DNA of 64,000 nucleotides from Cyclobacteriaceae bacterium (GTDB taxonomy: Bacteria; Bacteroidota; Bacteroidia; Cytophagales; Cyclobacteriaceae), in assembly GCA_019638395.1 (NCBI GenBank), contig JAHBTX010000004.1:124001-188000 (forward strand), written 5' to 3'. The first letter of the stretch is position 1. Each line of letters opens with the position of its first letter. The position numbers and the translations under genes were made by a program. Below, in pieces: positions 51,916-61,411 of the stretch. The notes under the pieces are model-generated. The model saw nothing but the letters and a program-made list of their open reading frames with translations, ran no database searches and was not told where the DNA came from.

Positions 51916-52749
51916 TTACTTCAAGGATTTCAAAAATTCCAAACTCTGCGGAATCTGTTGTACTGAGCGTGAAGATTCATCTTCAATAAAAAAGTGTTTA
52001 ACACCATACTTCTTTGCCACTTTCATAATGGCGGCAATGCCTACATCGCCCTCGCCCAATACTACATTCGTCTCCACATCGGCATGCCCGTTTTGATTTC
52101 CTTCTGTGCCTGGCTTGCGATCTTTTAAGTGCATGAGCGGAAACCGGTTTTTATATTTCTTCAGAATTTTTACGGGGTCTTGACCCGGATGTTTGATCCA
52201 GAATACATCCATTTCAAAATTTACATAAGCCGGATTAAGTTTAGCCATCATTAAATCGAACAACGTTCCCTTTCCACCTGGCCGAAACTCGTAGCCGTGT
52301 GGGTGGTAACAAAAAGAAATTCCTTGTTCGGCCAGAATTTTACCAGCCGTATTAAACACATGAATAGCATTTTCAGTATCAGCTAACGTAAAGTTATCGC
52401 CATGGTGTGGAATCCAATAACACACCACATACGTAACACCAAATGCTTTGGCGCGTTGGGCCACAGCCATGGGTTCTTTTTCCAACTCCGCAAAGTCGGC
52501 CCCGATGGCGATAAGTTTTAATCCGGTGTTTTTGCTGAGTGTATTAAATTCTTCAATAGTCATTCCATAGGTGCCACCACCTTCAATTTCGGTAATGCCC
52601 CAACTTTTAATTTGCTTCAAAGTTCCGGCCACGTCTTTCGGAATCTCGTTACGCAGACTATAAAGTTGCAATCCGATTTCCTGTGCGGAGGTAAGGGTAG
52701 AGGTTAATGCAACCAGCAGCAACCATCTGAAATTTAAAAGGCTCTTCAT
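51916..52749 (-). CDS. Secreted sugar phosphate isomerase/epimerase-like TIM barrel
   Basis: 277 residues. Signal peptide MKSLLNFRWLLLVALTSTLTSAQ. Xylose-isomerase-like TIM barrel (AP_endonuc_2 type): IGLQLYSLRNEIPKDVAGTL, ISFCYHPHGYEFRPGGKGTL, VNFEMDVFWIKHPGQDPV, FPLMHLKDRKPGT, FFIEDESSRSV. Metal ligands E, D, H and E are spread through these. Substrate not determinable. Confidence 0.9.
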   Translation of the reverse strand: MKSLLNFRWLLLVALTSTLTSAQEIGLQLYSLRNEIPKDVAGTLKQIKSWGITEIEGGGTYGMTIEEFNTLSKNTGLKLIAIGADFAELEKEPMAVAQRAKAFGVTYVVCYWIPHHGDNFTLADTENAIHVFNTAGKILAEQGISFCYHPHGYEFRPGGKGTLFDLMMAKLNPAYVNFEMDVFWIKHPGQDPVKILKKYKNRFPLMHLKDRKPGTEGNQNGHADVETNVVLGEGDVGIAAIMKVAKKYGVKHFFIEDESSRSVQQIPQSLEFLKSLK

Positions 52750-52795
52750 AGAGTGAATCTACAAAAAGCCTTTTGATTTTGAACAGAATTTTTTT

Positions 52796-53959
52796 CTACG
52801 GTTTATCGAGTACGGGCATGCTGGAAACAAGTAACAGCAAATCATCATCGTTTACTTCTTTCTTCTCGTCAGCGACTACCAGAAAACTTTCATACACAGC
52901 ATTCAGATCTTCGCCTGCCACACTGTAACCCAAAAGTTCAAGCCTGTGTTTCAATGCGGCCCGACCACTACGCGCGGTAAGCAAAATAGAAGATGAAGGC
53001 ACGCCTACATCCGATGGGTTGATGATCTCATAATTCTCAGCATGTTTCAGGAAGCCATCCTGATGAATGCCTGATGAATGCGAGAACGCATTTTTTCCCA
53101 CAATAGCTTTGTTAGGTTGTATCGGCATACGCATCATGGTTGAAACCAAGTGACTGATTTCAAAAATTCTTTCAGACTTGATGTTGGTGTAGAGATTCAG
53201 GTCTTTATGAACTTTCAAGGTCATGGCAACTTCTTCCAAAGAAGTATTGCCAGCACGTTCGCCAATACCATTAATGGTTACTTCAGCCTGGCGGGCTCCG
53301 TTAATCAATCCGGAAATGGTGTTGGCCGTAGCCATACCTAAATCATTATGACAATGAACCGAAAGAATTGCTTTATCAATGTTCTTCACGTTTTCCACCA
53401 AATACTGAATGCGTTTGCCATACAAATGGGGTAGGCAATAGCCCGTAGTATCGGGAATGTTTACTACATCGGCACCGGCAGCAATAACAGCCTCTGTAAG
53501 TTGTGCCAGAAATTTCAAGTCAGCGCGACCGGCATCTTCGGCATAAAACTCAACTTCGTAACCTTTTTCTTTTGCGTATTTGGTTGCCCACACGCCTTGT
53601 TCCAATACTTGCTCGCGCGAACTTCTGAATTTATGTTTGATGTGAACATCGCTGGAGCCGATGCCGGTATGAATGCGACCTTGCTTGGCGTGGCGCAACG
53701 CTTCAGCTGCTACATCAATATCTTCTTTTTTCGAGCGGGTTAGTCCGCAAACAATAGTAGTTTTTAAAGCTTTGGAAATTTCAACCACCGATAAAAAATC
53801 ACCGGGACTTGAAATCGGAAAACCGGCTTCGATTACATCCACACCAAGTGCCTCGAGTTCACGGGCAATAATTACTTTCTCCTCGGTTCTTAATTGACAA
53901 CCGGGCACCTGCTCACCATCGCGAAGTGTGGTATCGAAGATTTGAATTTTTTTACTCAT
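52796..53959 (-). CDS. leuA: 2-isopropylmalate synthase, short form
   Basis: 387 residues. HMGL-like catalytic barrel: [66 protein letters not shown] with the metal HxH, and [12 protein letters not shown]. It condenses acetyl-CoA with 2-oxoisovalerate, first step of leucine synthesis. At 387 residues it stops just after the catalytic core and the subdomains, lacking the leucine-binding regulatory domain present in about 510-residue LeuA, so feedback inhibition may be absent. Confidence 0.95.
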   Translation of the reverse strand: MSKKIQIFDTTLRDGEQVPGCQLRTEEKVIIARELEALGVDVIEAGFPISSPGDFLSVVEISKALKTTIVCGLTRSKKEDIDVAAEALRHAKQGRIHTGIGSSDVHIKHKFRSSREQVLEQGVWATKYAKEKGYEVEFYAEDAGRADLKFLAQLTEAVIAAGADVVNIPDTTGYCLPHLYGKRIQYLVENVKNIDKAILSVHCHNDLGMATANTISGLINGARQAEVTINGIGERAGNTSLEEVAMTLKVHKDLNLYTNIKSERIFEISHLVSTMMRMPIQPNKAIVGKNAFSHSSGIHQDGFLKHAENYEIINPSDVGVPSSSILLTARSGRAALKHRLELLGYSVAGEDLNAVYESFLVVADEKKEVNDDDLLLLVSSMPVLDKP

Positions 53960-53984
53960 AAATCAGAAATTTAGAATATAGAAT

Positions 53985-55103
53985 TTAGGAGTTAGAATTG
54001 CTGCCTACTGCTAACTGCCTACTGCTTACTTTTTGAAGTTGATTCACTATTTGTTCTCCCATTTGCTGGGTATTCAGAATTTTATCTTTCGATGTTTTTG
54101 CATCTGCGATGTCGGCTGTGCGATAGCCTGCCTTCAACGTTTGTTCTACGGCTTTGATTACCACTTCCGATTCTTCCTTAAGTCCTAACGAAATATCAAG
54201 TAGTAACGCGGCCGATAAAATAGAAGCCAATGGGTTTGCAATTCCTTTTCCGGTAATATCATGCGCACTTCCGTGGATGGGTTCGTATAATCCTACTTTA
54301 TCACCCACTGATGCTGAAGCGAGCATACCCATGGAGCCAGCAATCTGCGAAGCTTCATCGGTAAGAATATCACCAAACAAATTTCCCGTAAGCACTACGT
54401 CAAAACTTTTCGGATTTTGAATAAGCTTCATCGCGGCTGCATCAATAAACTGATGCTCTAATGTTACATCCGGATATTGTTTACTTACTTCATTCACCAC
54501 TTCGCGCCACAGGCGTGAACTTTCTAATACGTTAGCTTTATCAACAGACGTTACTTTCTTTTTGCGAGTGCGCGCAGCCTGAAATGCTTTGTGAGCAATA
54601 CGTTCTACTTCATATTTCTGATAAATCATCAAATCATACGCTGTTGCACCATCATCTTTTCTTCCCTTCTCACCGAAATAGACATCGCCTGTTAGTTCGC
54701 GGAAGAAAAGAATATCCGAATCTTTCAGGATTTCTGGCTTAATACTGGATGCTTCGAGAAGTTCATCAAACAGTTTGATAGGACGCAGGTTGGCATACAG
54801 TCCAAGTTCTTTGCGCATTTTCAACAAACCTTGTTCCGGTCTTACCTTTAAAGTAGGATCGTTATCGTATTTGGGATGGCCCACCGCGCCAAACAAAATG
54901 GCATCACAGTTTTTTAGTTTCGTTAATGTTTCGTCTGGTAAAGGATTGCCGGTTGCTTCAATAGCATCGTGTCCAATGGTAGCACTATCAAATTCAAACT
55001 GATGCCCGAATAACTCAGCAATTTTCTCCAACACCTTTTTACCTTCGGTGGTTACTTCTTTTCCAATTCCGTCTCCGGGAAGAATTACTATTTTCTTTTT
55101 CAT
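53985..55103 (-). CDS. leuB: 3-isopropylmalate dehydrogenase
   Basis: 372 residues. IVILPGDGIGKEVTTEGKKV, substrate arginine region LRPIKLFDELLEASSIKP with FRELTGDVYFGEKGR, the catalytic YxxxxI/K pair in VTSVDKANVLESSRLW, metal-binding DAAAMKLIQNP and GNLFGDILTDEASQIAGSMG, and NAD site HGSAHDITGKGIANP. It oxidises 3-isopropylmalate. The last residues after LQKV (SSRQLAVGSNSNS) are encoded by low-complexity spacer sequence. Confidence 0.96.
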   Translation of the reverse strand: MKKKIVILPGDGIGKEVTTEGKKVLEKIAELFGHQFEFDSATIGHDAIEATGNPLPDETLTKLKNCDAILFGAVGHPKYDNDPTLKVRPEQGLLKMRKELGLYANLRPIKLFDELLEASSIKPEILKDSDILFFRELTGDVYFGEKGRKDDGATAYDLMIYQKYEVERIAHKAFQAARTRKKKVTSVDKANVLESSRLWREVVNEVSKQYPDVTLEHQFIDAAAMKLIQNPKSFDVVLTGNLFGDILTDEASQIAGSMGMLASASVGDKVGLYEPIHGSAHDITGKGIANPLASILSAALLLDISLGLKEESEVVIKAVEQTLKAGYRTADIADAKTSKDKILNTQQMGEQIVNQLQKVSSRQLAVGSNSNS

Positions 55104-55120
55104 GCTTCTGGTTCTCGCTT

Positions 55121-55171
55121 CTGGTTTCTGGTTTGCGAGCCGTTAACGAGTAACGAGCAACCAGTAACCAG
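55121..55171. repeat. Self-complementary low-complexity spacer (leuB-leuD)
   Basis: CTGGTTTCTGGTTTGCGAG (55121-55139) pairs with CGAGCAACCAGTAACCAG (55154-55171) with few mismatches. The spacer reads as a run of CTGG and CCAG words. Its family-like relatives lie between other genes of this operon set. Confidence 0.55.
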
Positions 55172-55177
55172 CAACTA

Positions 55178-55765
55178 TCAGTGTGCTAAATCAAATTCCC
55201 TTATCTCTTTATTCAAACTCAACAGGTAATCGATATCATCGTACCCATTAATTAAACATTCTTTTTTGTAGGCATTAATCTCAAACTGCTCGGCCTGGCC
55301 ATCAAAACTGATTTGCTGATTGAGTAAATCAACAGTAACTTCTGTTTTTGGTTTTTGCTGAATAGAGCTTAATAAACTTTGTAAAAACTTATCAGAAACC
55401 ACTACAGGCAACACTGCATTATTCAATGCATTGTTTTTAAAGATGTCTGCAAAGAAACTGGACACCACCACACGAAAACCATAATCGTAAATAGCCCAGG
55501 CTGCATGCTCACGACTGCTACCACAACCAAAGTTTTTTCCGGCTACCAGAATCTTACCGCTGTATGCGGCATTGTTCAGGGCAAATTCTTTAATAGGATT
55601 ATTATTACCATCAAAGCGCCAATCACAGAATAGGTTATCGCCAAAACCTTCGCGTGTAGTAGCTTTTAAGAAACGAGCAGGTATTATCTGATCGGTATCA
55701 ATATTTTCTACCGGTAAGGGTACCGCTGTTGATTTCAGAATTGTAAAGTTGTCCTTGCTCATCAC
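55178..55765 (-). CDS. leuD: 3-isopropylmalate dehydratase small subunit
   Basis: 195 residues. [40 protein letters not shown] (the swivelling-domain signature) and [16 protein letters not shown]. With LeuC it isomerises 2- to 3-isopropylmalate. It lies directly after leuC (55766) with no gap. The C-terminus EIREFDLAH precedes the self-complementary spacer. Confidence 0.96.
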   Translation of the reverse strand: MMSKDNFTILKSTAVPLPVENIDTDQIIPARFLKATTREGFGDNLFCDWRFDGNNNPIKEFALNNAAYSGKILVAGKNFGCGSSREHAAWAIYDYGFRVVVSSFFADIFKNNALNNAVLPVVVSDKFLQSLLSSIQQKPKTEVTVDLLNQQISFDGQAEQFEINAYKKECLINGYDDIDYLLSLNKEIREFDLAH

Positions 55766-57178
55766 TTATATAAATTCTCTCACATCAGTTACTTTACCTG
55801 TTATGGCAGCCACGGCTGCACTTAATGGACTTGCCAAAAACGTTCTTGACTTTGGTCCTTGTCGCCCTTCAAAATTCCGATTGCTAGTGCTAATACAATA
55901 TTTACCGGGGGGCACTTTATCTTCATTCATACCTAAACACGCTGAACATCCTGGGCTACGTAGTTCAAAGCCAGCATCTTCAAATACTTTGTTCAATCCT
56001 TCTTTTAAAGCCTGCTCTTCTACTTGCTTCGATCCGGGAATAACCCATACTTCTACGTTGTCTGCTTTCTTTTTTCCTTTCACAATAGAAGCAACCAATC
56101 GCAGGTCTTCAATCCGTGCGTTGGTACAACTTCCAATGAACACATAATCAACAGCTTTACCCATTAAAGGTGAACCAGGCTCCAGCCCCATGTAATCCAA
56201 CGATTTTTTAAACGAAGCTTGCTCGCTCAGTTCTTTAAGTTCTTCAACAGTTGGAATGCGATCGGTGACCTTCATGCCCATGCCGGGATTGGTACCGTAG
56301 GTAATCATAGGTTCAATATCGGCTGCATCATATTTTAATACTACATCGTATGCTGCACCAGCATCGGAAGGTAATTGTTTCCACTTAGCAACAGCTTTGT
56401 CGAAAGCTTCGCCTTGTGGTGCAAACCTGCGACCCTTAATATAATTAAAGGTTGTTTCGTCCGGAGCAATCAACCCACCACGAGCACCCATTTCAATACT
56501 CATGTTGCAGATCGTCATGCGGGCTTCCATCGAAAGGCTGCGAATGGCATCGCCAGTGTATTCAACAAAAAAGCCAGTGGCACCACTGGCTGAGATTTTT
56601 GAGATGATGTATAAAATAATGTCTTTGCTGACCACACCTTTACCCAACTTACCGTTGATTTCAATCTTCATGGTTTTGGGTTTGTATTGCAAAATGCATT
56701 GGGTAGCTAATACTTGTTCTACTTCGGATGTACCAATGCCAAAAGCTACGCTGCCGAACGCGCCATGTGTAGAAGTATGACTATCGCCACACACCATTGT
56801 CATGCCGGGTTGTGTTAGTCCTAATTCTGGTCCAATGATATGCACAATACCTTGAAACGGATGTCCCAAATCATACAACTCAACACCAAACTCTTTGCAA
56901 TTCTTACGAAGTGTTTCTACCTGATGACGTGATAAGGCTTCTTTAATAGGCAGGTGTTGATCTTTGGTCGGCACGTTATGATCGGCTGTAGCCGTGGTGC
57001 GATTAACATTAAAAACTTTTATGCCGCGTTTACGCAAGCCATCAAATGCCTGCGGACTGGTAACTTCATGTATATAGTGGCGGTCGATAAATAAAGCATC
57101 GGGATAACCCTCCGCACGCTTCACAACATGTGCATCCCAGATTTTTTCAAATATTGTTTTCGGTTTCTGCTCGCTCAC
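55766..57178 (-). CDS. leuC: 3-isopropylmalate dehydratase large subunit
   Basis: 470 residues. Aconitase-type: [20 protein letters not shown], Fe-S cysteines in [15 protein letters not shown] and [14 protein letters not shown], and final [23 protein letters not shown] start at 57176-57178. First gene of the leuCDBA unit on this strand. A hairpin with T-tract lies 27-64 bp upstream of its start. Confidence 0.96.
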   Translation of the reverse strand: MSEQKPKTIFEKIWDAHVVKRAEGYPDALFIDRHYIHEVTSPQAFDGLRKRGIKVFNVNRTTATADHNVPTKDQHLPIKEALSRHQVETLRKNCKEFGVELYDLGHPFQGIVHIIGPELGLTQPGMTMVCGDSHTSTHGAFGSVAFGIGTSEVEQVLATQCILQYKPKTMKIEINGKLGKGVVSKDIILYIISKISASGATGFFVEYTGDAIRSLSMEARMTICNMSIEMGARGGLIAPDETTFNYIKGRRFAPQGEAFDKAVAKWKQLPSDAGAAYDVVLKYDAADIEPMITYGTNPGMGMKVTDRIPTVEELKELSEQASFKKSLDYMGLEPGSPLMGKAVDYVFIGSCTNARIEDLRLVASIVKGKKKADNVEVWVIPGSKQVEEQALKEGLNKVFEDAGFELRSPGCSACLGMNEDKVPPGKYCISTSNRNFEGRQGPKSRTFLASPLSAAVAAITGKVTDVREFI

Positions 57179-57204
57179 AACAATCGTTAGTTTGTTATAG
57201 ACTA

Positions 57205-57242
57205 TAAAAAACGAAACCGTCCCACCTGAGGCGGGACGGTTT
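57205..57242 (-). terminator. Hairpin with T-tract upstream of leuC
   Basis: On the minus strand AAACCGTCCC (57242-57233) pairs perfectly with GGGACGGTTT (57223-57214), followed by CG then TTTTTT (57211-57206). It ends 27 bp before the leuC GTG start and 131 bp after the HAD gene. It may end HAD transcription or act as a transcription attenuator of leuCDBA. No clear leucine-rich leader peptide was found; ATG ATT ACC CAA TAA upstream is too short. Confidence 0.6.
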
Positions 57243-57373
57243 ACGTTAGGTTTAGGTTAGGTTATTGGGTAATCATTTCGATTCGCTAATAACTGCTTCA
57301 AATATGAATAATGATTCTGTATTACTCAAGAAAAATCAGGAAGATGTTAAGCGAAGGCTTACGAGTGTTTGGA

Positions 57374-58147
57374 CTACCACCAGGGCAATGGTAGTTTTAT
57401 TTCGTTAACCGATTCAACTACTAAATCTGGTTTATAGGCATAACGAATCAAATGTTCTTTTTTAGTGATACCACTCAACACCAGAATAGTTTTATAACCC
57501 ATCTGCACACCTCCGCGAATGTCGGTATCCATTGTATCGCCAATAATGGTAGTTTCGGCTGTTTCCAAACCTAATGCTTTGCGCGCACCGCGCATCATTA
57601 CCGGGCCCGGCTTACCAACCACAAATGCTTTAATGCCAGTAGCCTCTTCAATCATGGCTGTGGTAGATGCGATGCCCAGATTATCCCAACCTTTTTTCTT
57701 AGGCGATGGATCGCGATTGGTGGTTACAAACTTGGCTCCGGCCAAAATCATATCGACTGCGCGTTGGACCATCTCTAAGGTAAAATTTCTTCCTTCACCC
57801 AACACCACAAAATCCGGATCGGTGTTTACCAATGTAATTCCATTTTCGTGCAGCGATGAAATCAAACCACCTTCACCCAAAACATAAGCAGTTCCATTCG
57901 GAATCTGACTGGCAAGAAATTTTCCTGTGGCCATCGCACTGGTATATACATGATTTTCAGTAACATTTATTCCAAGCCGGCCTAATTTACGGACGGCTTC
58001 CAGGCGTGTACGCTGGCTGTTGTTAGTCATGAAACTAAACGGAATGCCATCTTTCAATAAGCGGGCAATAAAAATGTCGGCTCCCGGAATCATAATATCC
58101 CCGCCATACACCACACCATCCATATCAATCAGTAAACCTTGTGCCAT
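57374..58147 (-). CDS. HAD-IIA family sugar/nucleotide phosphatase (NagD-like)
   Basis: 257 residues. HAD motif I LIDMDGVVYGG (DxDGV), motif II SFMTNNSQRT, motif III lysine VGKPGPVMMRGA, motif IV IIGDTMDTDIRGG. The NagD-type cap lies between. It dephosphorylates a phosphate ester, often sugar phosphates or nucleotides. Separate from the leu genes by the hairpin at 57205-57242. Confidence 0.93.
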   Translation of the reverse strand: MAQGLLIDMDGVVYGGDIMIPGADIFIARLLKDGIPFSFMTNNSQRTRLEAVRKLGRLGINVTENHVYTSAMATGKFLASQIPNGTAYVLGEGGLISSLHENGITLVNTDPDFVVLGEGRNFTLEMVQRAVDMILAGAKFVTTNRDPSPKKKGWDNLGIASTTAMIEEATGIKAFVVGKPGPVMMRGARKALGLETAETTIIGDTMDTDIRGGVQMGYKTILVLSGITKKEHLIRYAYKPDLVVESVNEIKLPLPWW

Positions 58148-58208
58148 AAATTTGCTTTGTCATAAAGATACACCATGGAGAGTAATTTTATTTAACTACC
58201 TTTAAAAC

Positions 58209-58481
58209 ATGGAACAAGAGTTTCCCTTTTCAAAAAATTTGTTTTGGGATGTAGCTCCGGAATCGATTGATTTAACGAAGCACAAGAGATTTGTGATTGA
58301 ACGCGTGCTTGTACGGGGTAATCTGATTGATTTTGAAAAATTAATTCAGATATATTCCAAAGACGAGATCCGTGAGGCCATTCGCATGTCTAAGGAATTA
58401 GATCCTAAAACTCAGCATTTTTGTAGTTGGTATTTCGAAATTCCTGCTGAAGAACTCTATGCTTCATTATTCTACCGTTGA
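58209..58481 (+). CDS. DUF6922-like partner of AbiEii-type protein
   Basis: 90 residues. FSKNLFWDVAPESIDLTKHK and FVIERVLVRGNLIDFEKLI resemble DUF6922 proteins, the usual upstream partners of AbiEii nucleotidyltransferases, with helical C-terminus. I call it the antitoxin-side gene by position. Overlaps the toxin start by 23 bp. Confidence 0.75.
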   Translation: MEQEFPFSKNLFWDVAPESIDLTKHKRFVIERVLVRGNLIDFEKLIQIYSKDEIREAIRMSKELDPKTQHFCSWYFEIPAEELYASLFYR

Positions 58482-59079
58482 ACCTGACACCCTTAAGCTA
58501 GCTCAGGAAATTTTTAAAATTCCATTTATAGCAGAAAATTTTGCTTTGGCCGGAGGCACCTCGCTTGCATTGCAGATTGGGCATCGCACTTCTATAGATC
58601 TTGATTTATTTTCTCCAAATCAATTTTCTCCAAAGGAAACGGAACTGATTCTGGCGGCTCATACAAAATGGAGTTACCAACCCTATAGTATGAGTGAACG
58701 AATGCTTTTTTGTTTCATTGATAAAATCAAATGCGACTTTGTTCACGAGCCTTTTCCGTTTATTAATCCTCCTTTTGTAAAGGAAGGAATTAGACTTTAT
58801 TCGGTTGCAGATATTGCAGCCATGAAACTCCATACCGTTTGTGGCCGAGGAAAGAAGAAGGATTTTTTTGACATTTTTGCGCTTCTTAAACTTTACACAT
58901 GGAAGGAACTTCTGTATTGGTATGAAGTTAAGTATGGATCGTCTCAGCTATTCTTTTTGTGGAAGAGCATCACTTATTTTGTTGATGCTGATAAAGATCC
59001 GGATATAGTAGGACATCCACCATTTGATGTTACCTGGCAAGAAGTAAAACGAATAATTATTTCAAATTGCCGAACTTAA
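58459..59079 (+). CDS. AbiEii/AbiGii-type nucleotidyltransferase toxin
   Basis: 206 residues. Nucleotidyltransferase motif LAGGTSLALQIGHRTSIDLD gives G-G-S-x-n-D-x-D (catalytic D-L-D before LFS), the third acidic KIKCDFVHEP, and the C-terminal MKLHTVCGRGKKKDFFDIFA (K-x-x-D-x-x-D). In characterised AbiE systems this protein is the toxin and modifies tRNA or other targets. Convergent with the PIN toxin at 59094. Confidence 0.87.
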   Translation: MLHYSTVEPDTLKLAQEIFKIPFIAENFALAGGTSLALQIGHRTSIDLDLFSPNQFSPKETELILAAHTKWSYQPYSMSERMLFCFIDKIKCDFVHEPFPFINPPFVKEGIRLYSVADIAAMKLHTVCGRGKKKDFFDIFALLKLYTWKELLYWYEVKYGSSQLFFLWKSITYFVDADKDPDIVGHPPFDVTWQEVKRIIISNCRT

Positions 59080-59093
59080 ACTGAACAAAACTC

Positions 59094-59510
59094 TCAGCGG
59101 CTGATAAAAACATTCTTCAGGTAACGTTTGCGCACATCCCGATAGATGTAAAAATCGGAATCGATTGTTGCTATTTCCTTAATGTTATTTGATTCGGCCG
59201 CCACAATCAATGTGGCATCGGCCAGATCCATGGGCACATCTTTAAATTTTTCAGATAGCTCAATCAAACGAACAAGGTGGTAAGACTCTATTTCGATCAA
59301 GTACAAACCGCCCCGGTTAATCCATTCCAGCAACGCGATTTGTGCCTTTACACTGAAGTTTAACAAATGCGAAGCTTCGGTTATTACCGGCCAGGTGGTA
59401 AACAATGTTCCTTTGTAACTCTTTATGAATGAAACAGCCTGGGTATGATAACTATCACTTTTATCGAAAAGCGCAATGAGCGGACCTGCATCAATGAGTG
59501 TGCTTTTCAC
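59094..59510 (-). CDS. vapC: PIN-domain toxin, VapC type
   Basis: 138 residues. PIN residues: D7 in TLIDAGPLIALFDKSD, E45 in WPVITEASHLL, D in VPMDLADATLIVAAES and D in EIATIDSDFYIYR. Probable RNA-cleaving toxin. The start overlaps the antitoxin stop by 20 bp. Confidence 0.92.
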   Translation of the reverse strand: MKSTLIDAGPLIALFDKSDSYHTQAVSFIKSYKGTLFTTWPVITEASHLLNFSVKAQIALLEWINRGGLYLIEIESYHLVRLIELSEKFKDVPMDLADATLIVAAESNNIKEIATIDSDFYIYRDVRKRYLKNVFISR

Positions 59511-59739
59511 GCAGTAATTCTTTTAGCTTCTTTTTATAACTAACCGAATTATTTTTTGAGCCGCTGCCTTCCTTGCCAAACAGATCGGCACCCGCTTCGA
59601 AAGGGTTTTTATTTTTTTTTCGTTGGGTAAGATATAGTTCAATCGCTTCTTTTACCACAATGGATTTGGAGACACCCTCCCTTTGGCAATAGGCGTTTAA
59701 TTGCTCTTCCTCATCTTCTGATAACCGTACCGTAAGCAT
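59491..59739 (-). CDS. RHH-type (CopG-like) antitoxin
   Basis: 82 residues from the ATG at 59737-59739; an upstream frame extension is unlikely. MLTVRLSEDEEEQLNAYCQR and SKSIVVKEAIELYLTQRKK form a ribbon-helix-helix. The rest, after GADLFGKEGSG, is the likely toxin-binding tail. Antitoxin-first order with a 20-bp overlap. Confidence 0.88.
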   Translation of the reverse strand: MLTVRLSEDEEEQLNAYCQREGVSKSIVVKEAIELYLTQRKKNKNPFEAGADLFGKEGSGSKNNSVSYKKKLKELLREKHTH

Positions 59740-59824
59740 AACTGTAAAAATTTGTAATACAAATGTAATACAAATGTATTGCAATCCAAGAACTAACAGA
59801 TACATTCACATTGGCGGTACCAAA

Positions 59825-59940
59825 AAATTCGACCCCTACGGGGTCGTTCCCAATCATTATGATTCATGCTACCAACATCTGACTCCTAGCGGAGTTCTAT
59901 TCGCCTAAATCCCGATAGGGATTAAAATGTAGGTAGAAAT
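59825..59940. repeat. Composite hairpin repeat, REP/MITE-like
   Basis: Contains CGACCCC-TAC-GGGGTCG (59830-59846), ACTCC/GGAGT (59882-59895), ATCCC-GATA-GGGAT (59909-59922) and an outer stem CTACCAACAT/ATGTAGGTAG (59869-59878, 59927-59936) with one mismatch. In the 328-bp spacer between the antitoxin and ilvA no gene is seen. Resembles dispersed Bacteroidota repeats. Confidence 0.65.
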
Positions 59941-60067
59941 CTCAGAATTTAAGGTTAAAGCAATCCCAAAAGGATTGAATGTTGAATTAAGCTCTACCAT
60001 TTGATTTAACAACAGCAACAAGCTGAAGAGGCCGGTAATCAGCAGAAATTTTGGGTTTTTAGAAAGG

Positions 60068-61318
60068 CTACACCAGATACTCGAACAAGTTCTCGTTTTG
60101 ATTAACGAGCGTATAATTAAGCTTGTAGCTATCCATGCGTTCAATCAGCATGGCAAAATCTTCGCGCGATTTTACTTCGATACCAATCAAAGCTGGTCCG
60201 GTTTCTTTGTTGTGTTTTTGTATAAATTCAAACCGAACAATATCATCATTCGGGCCAAGAATATGGTTTACAAATTCTTTCAATGCGCCTGGCCGTTGTG
60301 CAAACCGCACAATGAAATAATGTTTCAGGCCTTCGTATAACAACGATCGTTCTTTGATCTCGTTCATCCGATCAATATCGTTATTGCCACCACTTAATAT
60401 ACACACTACTTTCTTTCCTTTCAGATGGGCGCCATATTGATCCAAAGCTGCTATGGCTAATGCTCCAGCTGGTTCAGCAACAATAGCGTCTTCATTATAA
60501 AGTTGCAGAATAGCAGAACTCACTTTGCCTTCTGGCACAAGCAACATATCTGCAATTTTATCTTTACAAATACTGAAATTTAACTCACCTACTTTTTTTA
60601 CGGAGGCACCATCCACAAAGCGTTGAATACTATCCAACACCACCGGCTTACCGGCTTTGAGTGCTTCTTTCATCGAAGGAGCTCCACTCGGTTCTACACC
60701 AATAATTTTAGTTTGTGGCGAGTAAGTCTGAAAGTATGTACACATGCCGGCACATAGCCCACCACCGCCAATAGGAACAAATACATAATCAATATTGGAT
60801 TGCTCTTCCAGAATTTCTTTCGCTACTGTTCCCTGACCTTCAATCACTTTATGATGGTCGAACGGTGGAATAAAAACCATTTTATTTTCTTGAGTGAATT
60901 GTATTGCATGCGCCTGGCACTCATCAAACGTATCGCCAATCAATACAATCTCGATATTATCGCCACCAAACATTTTTACCTGATTGATTTTCTGTTTGGG
61001 TGTAATAGCGGGCATGTAGATCACACCTTTTATATCCAACTCGCGACAAGAATATGCAACACCCTGTGCATGATTACCCGCACTGGCGCAAACCACTCCG
61101 CTTTTGCGTTGCTCTTCCGTTAAACTTTGAATTAAATTATAAGCACCACGAATTTTATACGAACGCACAACCTGCAAATCTTCCCGCTTCAGATAAATTT
61201 CAGCACCAAATTTCTCCGACAGTTTGCGATGGTATTGCAAAGGAGTTTTAAGCGCTACGTTTTTGAGCACGTAAGCTGCTTTGTTGATGTCTATTTGATG
61301 TTGTGCTGATTGTACCAT
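60068..61318 (-). CDS. ilvA: Threonine ammonia-lyase (threonine deaminase)
   Basis: About 416 residues from the ATG at 61316-61318. PLP lysine motif YLKREDLQVVRSYKIRGAYN, GNHAQGVAYSC, GGGGLCAGM phosphate loop and SGGNNDIDRM. C-terminal residues 330-416 form one ACT-like domain (YFIVRFAQRPGALKEFV). Deaminates threonine to 2-oxobutanoate for isoleucine. It has a single regulatory domain, whereas E. coli IlvA has two. Confidence 0.96.
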   Translation of the reverse strand: MVQSAQHQIDINKAAYVLKNVALKTPLQYHRKLSEKFGAEIYLKREDLQVVRSYKIRGAYNLIQSLTEEQRKSGVVCASAGNHAQGVAYSCRELDIKGVIYMPAITPKQKINQVKMFGGDNIEIVLIGDTFDECQAHAIQFTQENKMVFIPPFDHHKVIEGQGTVAKEILEEQSNIDYVFVPIGGGGLCAGMCTYFQTYSPQTKIIGVEPSGAPSMKEALKAGKPVVLDSIQRFVDGASVKKVGELNFSICKDKIADMLLVPEGKVSSAILQLYNEDAIVAEPAGALAIAALDQYGAHLKGKKVVCILSGGNNDIDRMNEIKERSLLYEGLKHYFIVRFAQRPGALKEFVNHILGPNDDIVRFEFIQKHNKETGPALIGIEVKSREDFAMLIERMDSYKLNYTLVNQNENLFEYLV

Positions 61319-61341
61319 TTTTATAAAGAGTTGACAGTTGA

Positions 61342-61408
61342 CAATAGGCAATAAGCAAAATTTTGCACGGATGCGACTTGCCTATTGCCTTTTGTCAATT
61401 GCCTATTG
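61342..61408. repeat. Self-complementary spacer (ilvA-ilvC)
   Basis: CAATAGGCAAT (61342-61352) pairs perfectly with ATTGCCTATTG (61398-61408); a second TTGCCTATTGCC lies between them. The spacer could form alternative stems between ilvC and ilvA. Confidence 0.55.
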
Positions 61409-61411
61409 ATT

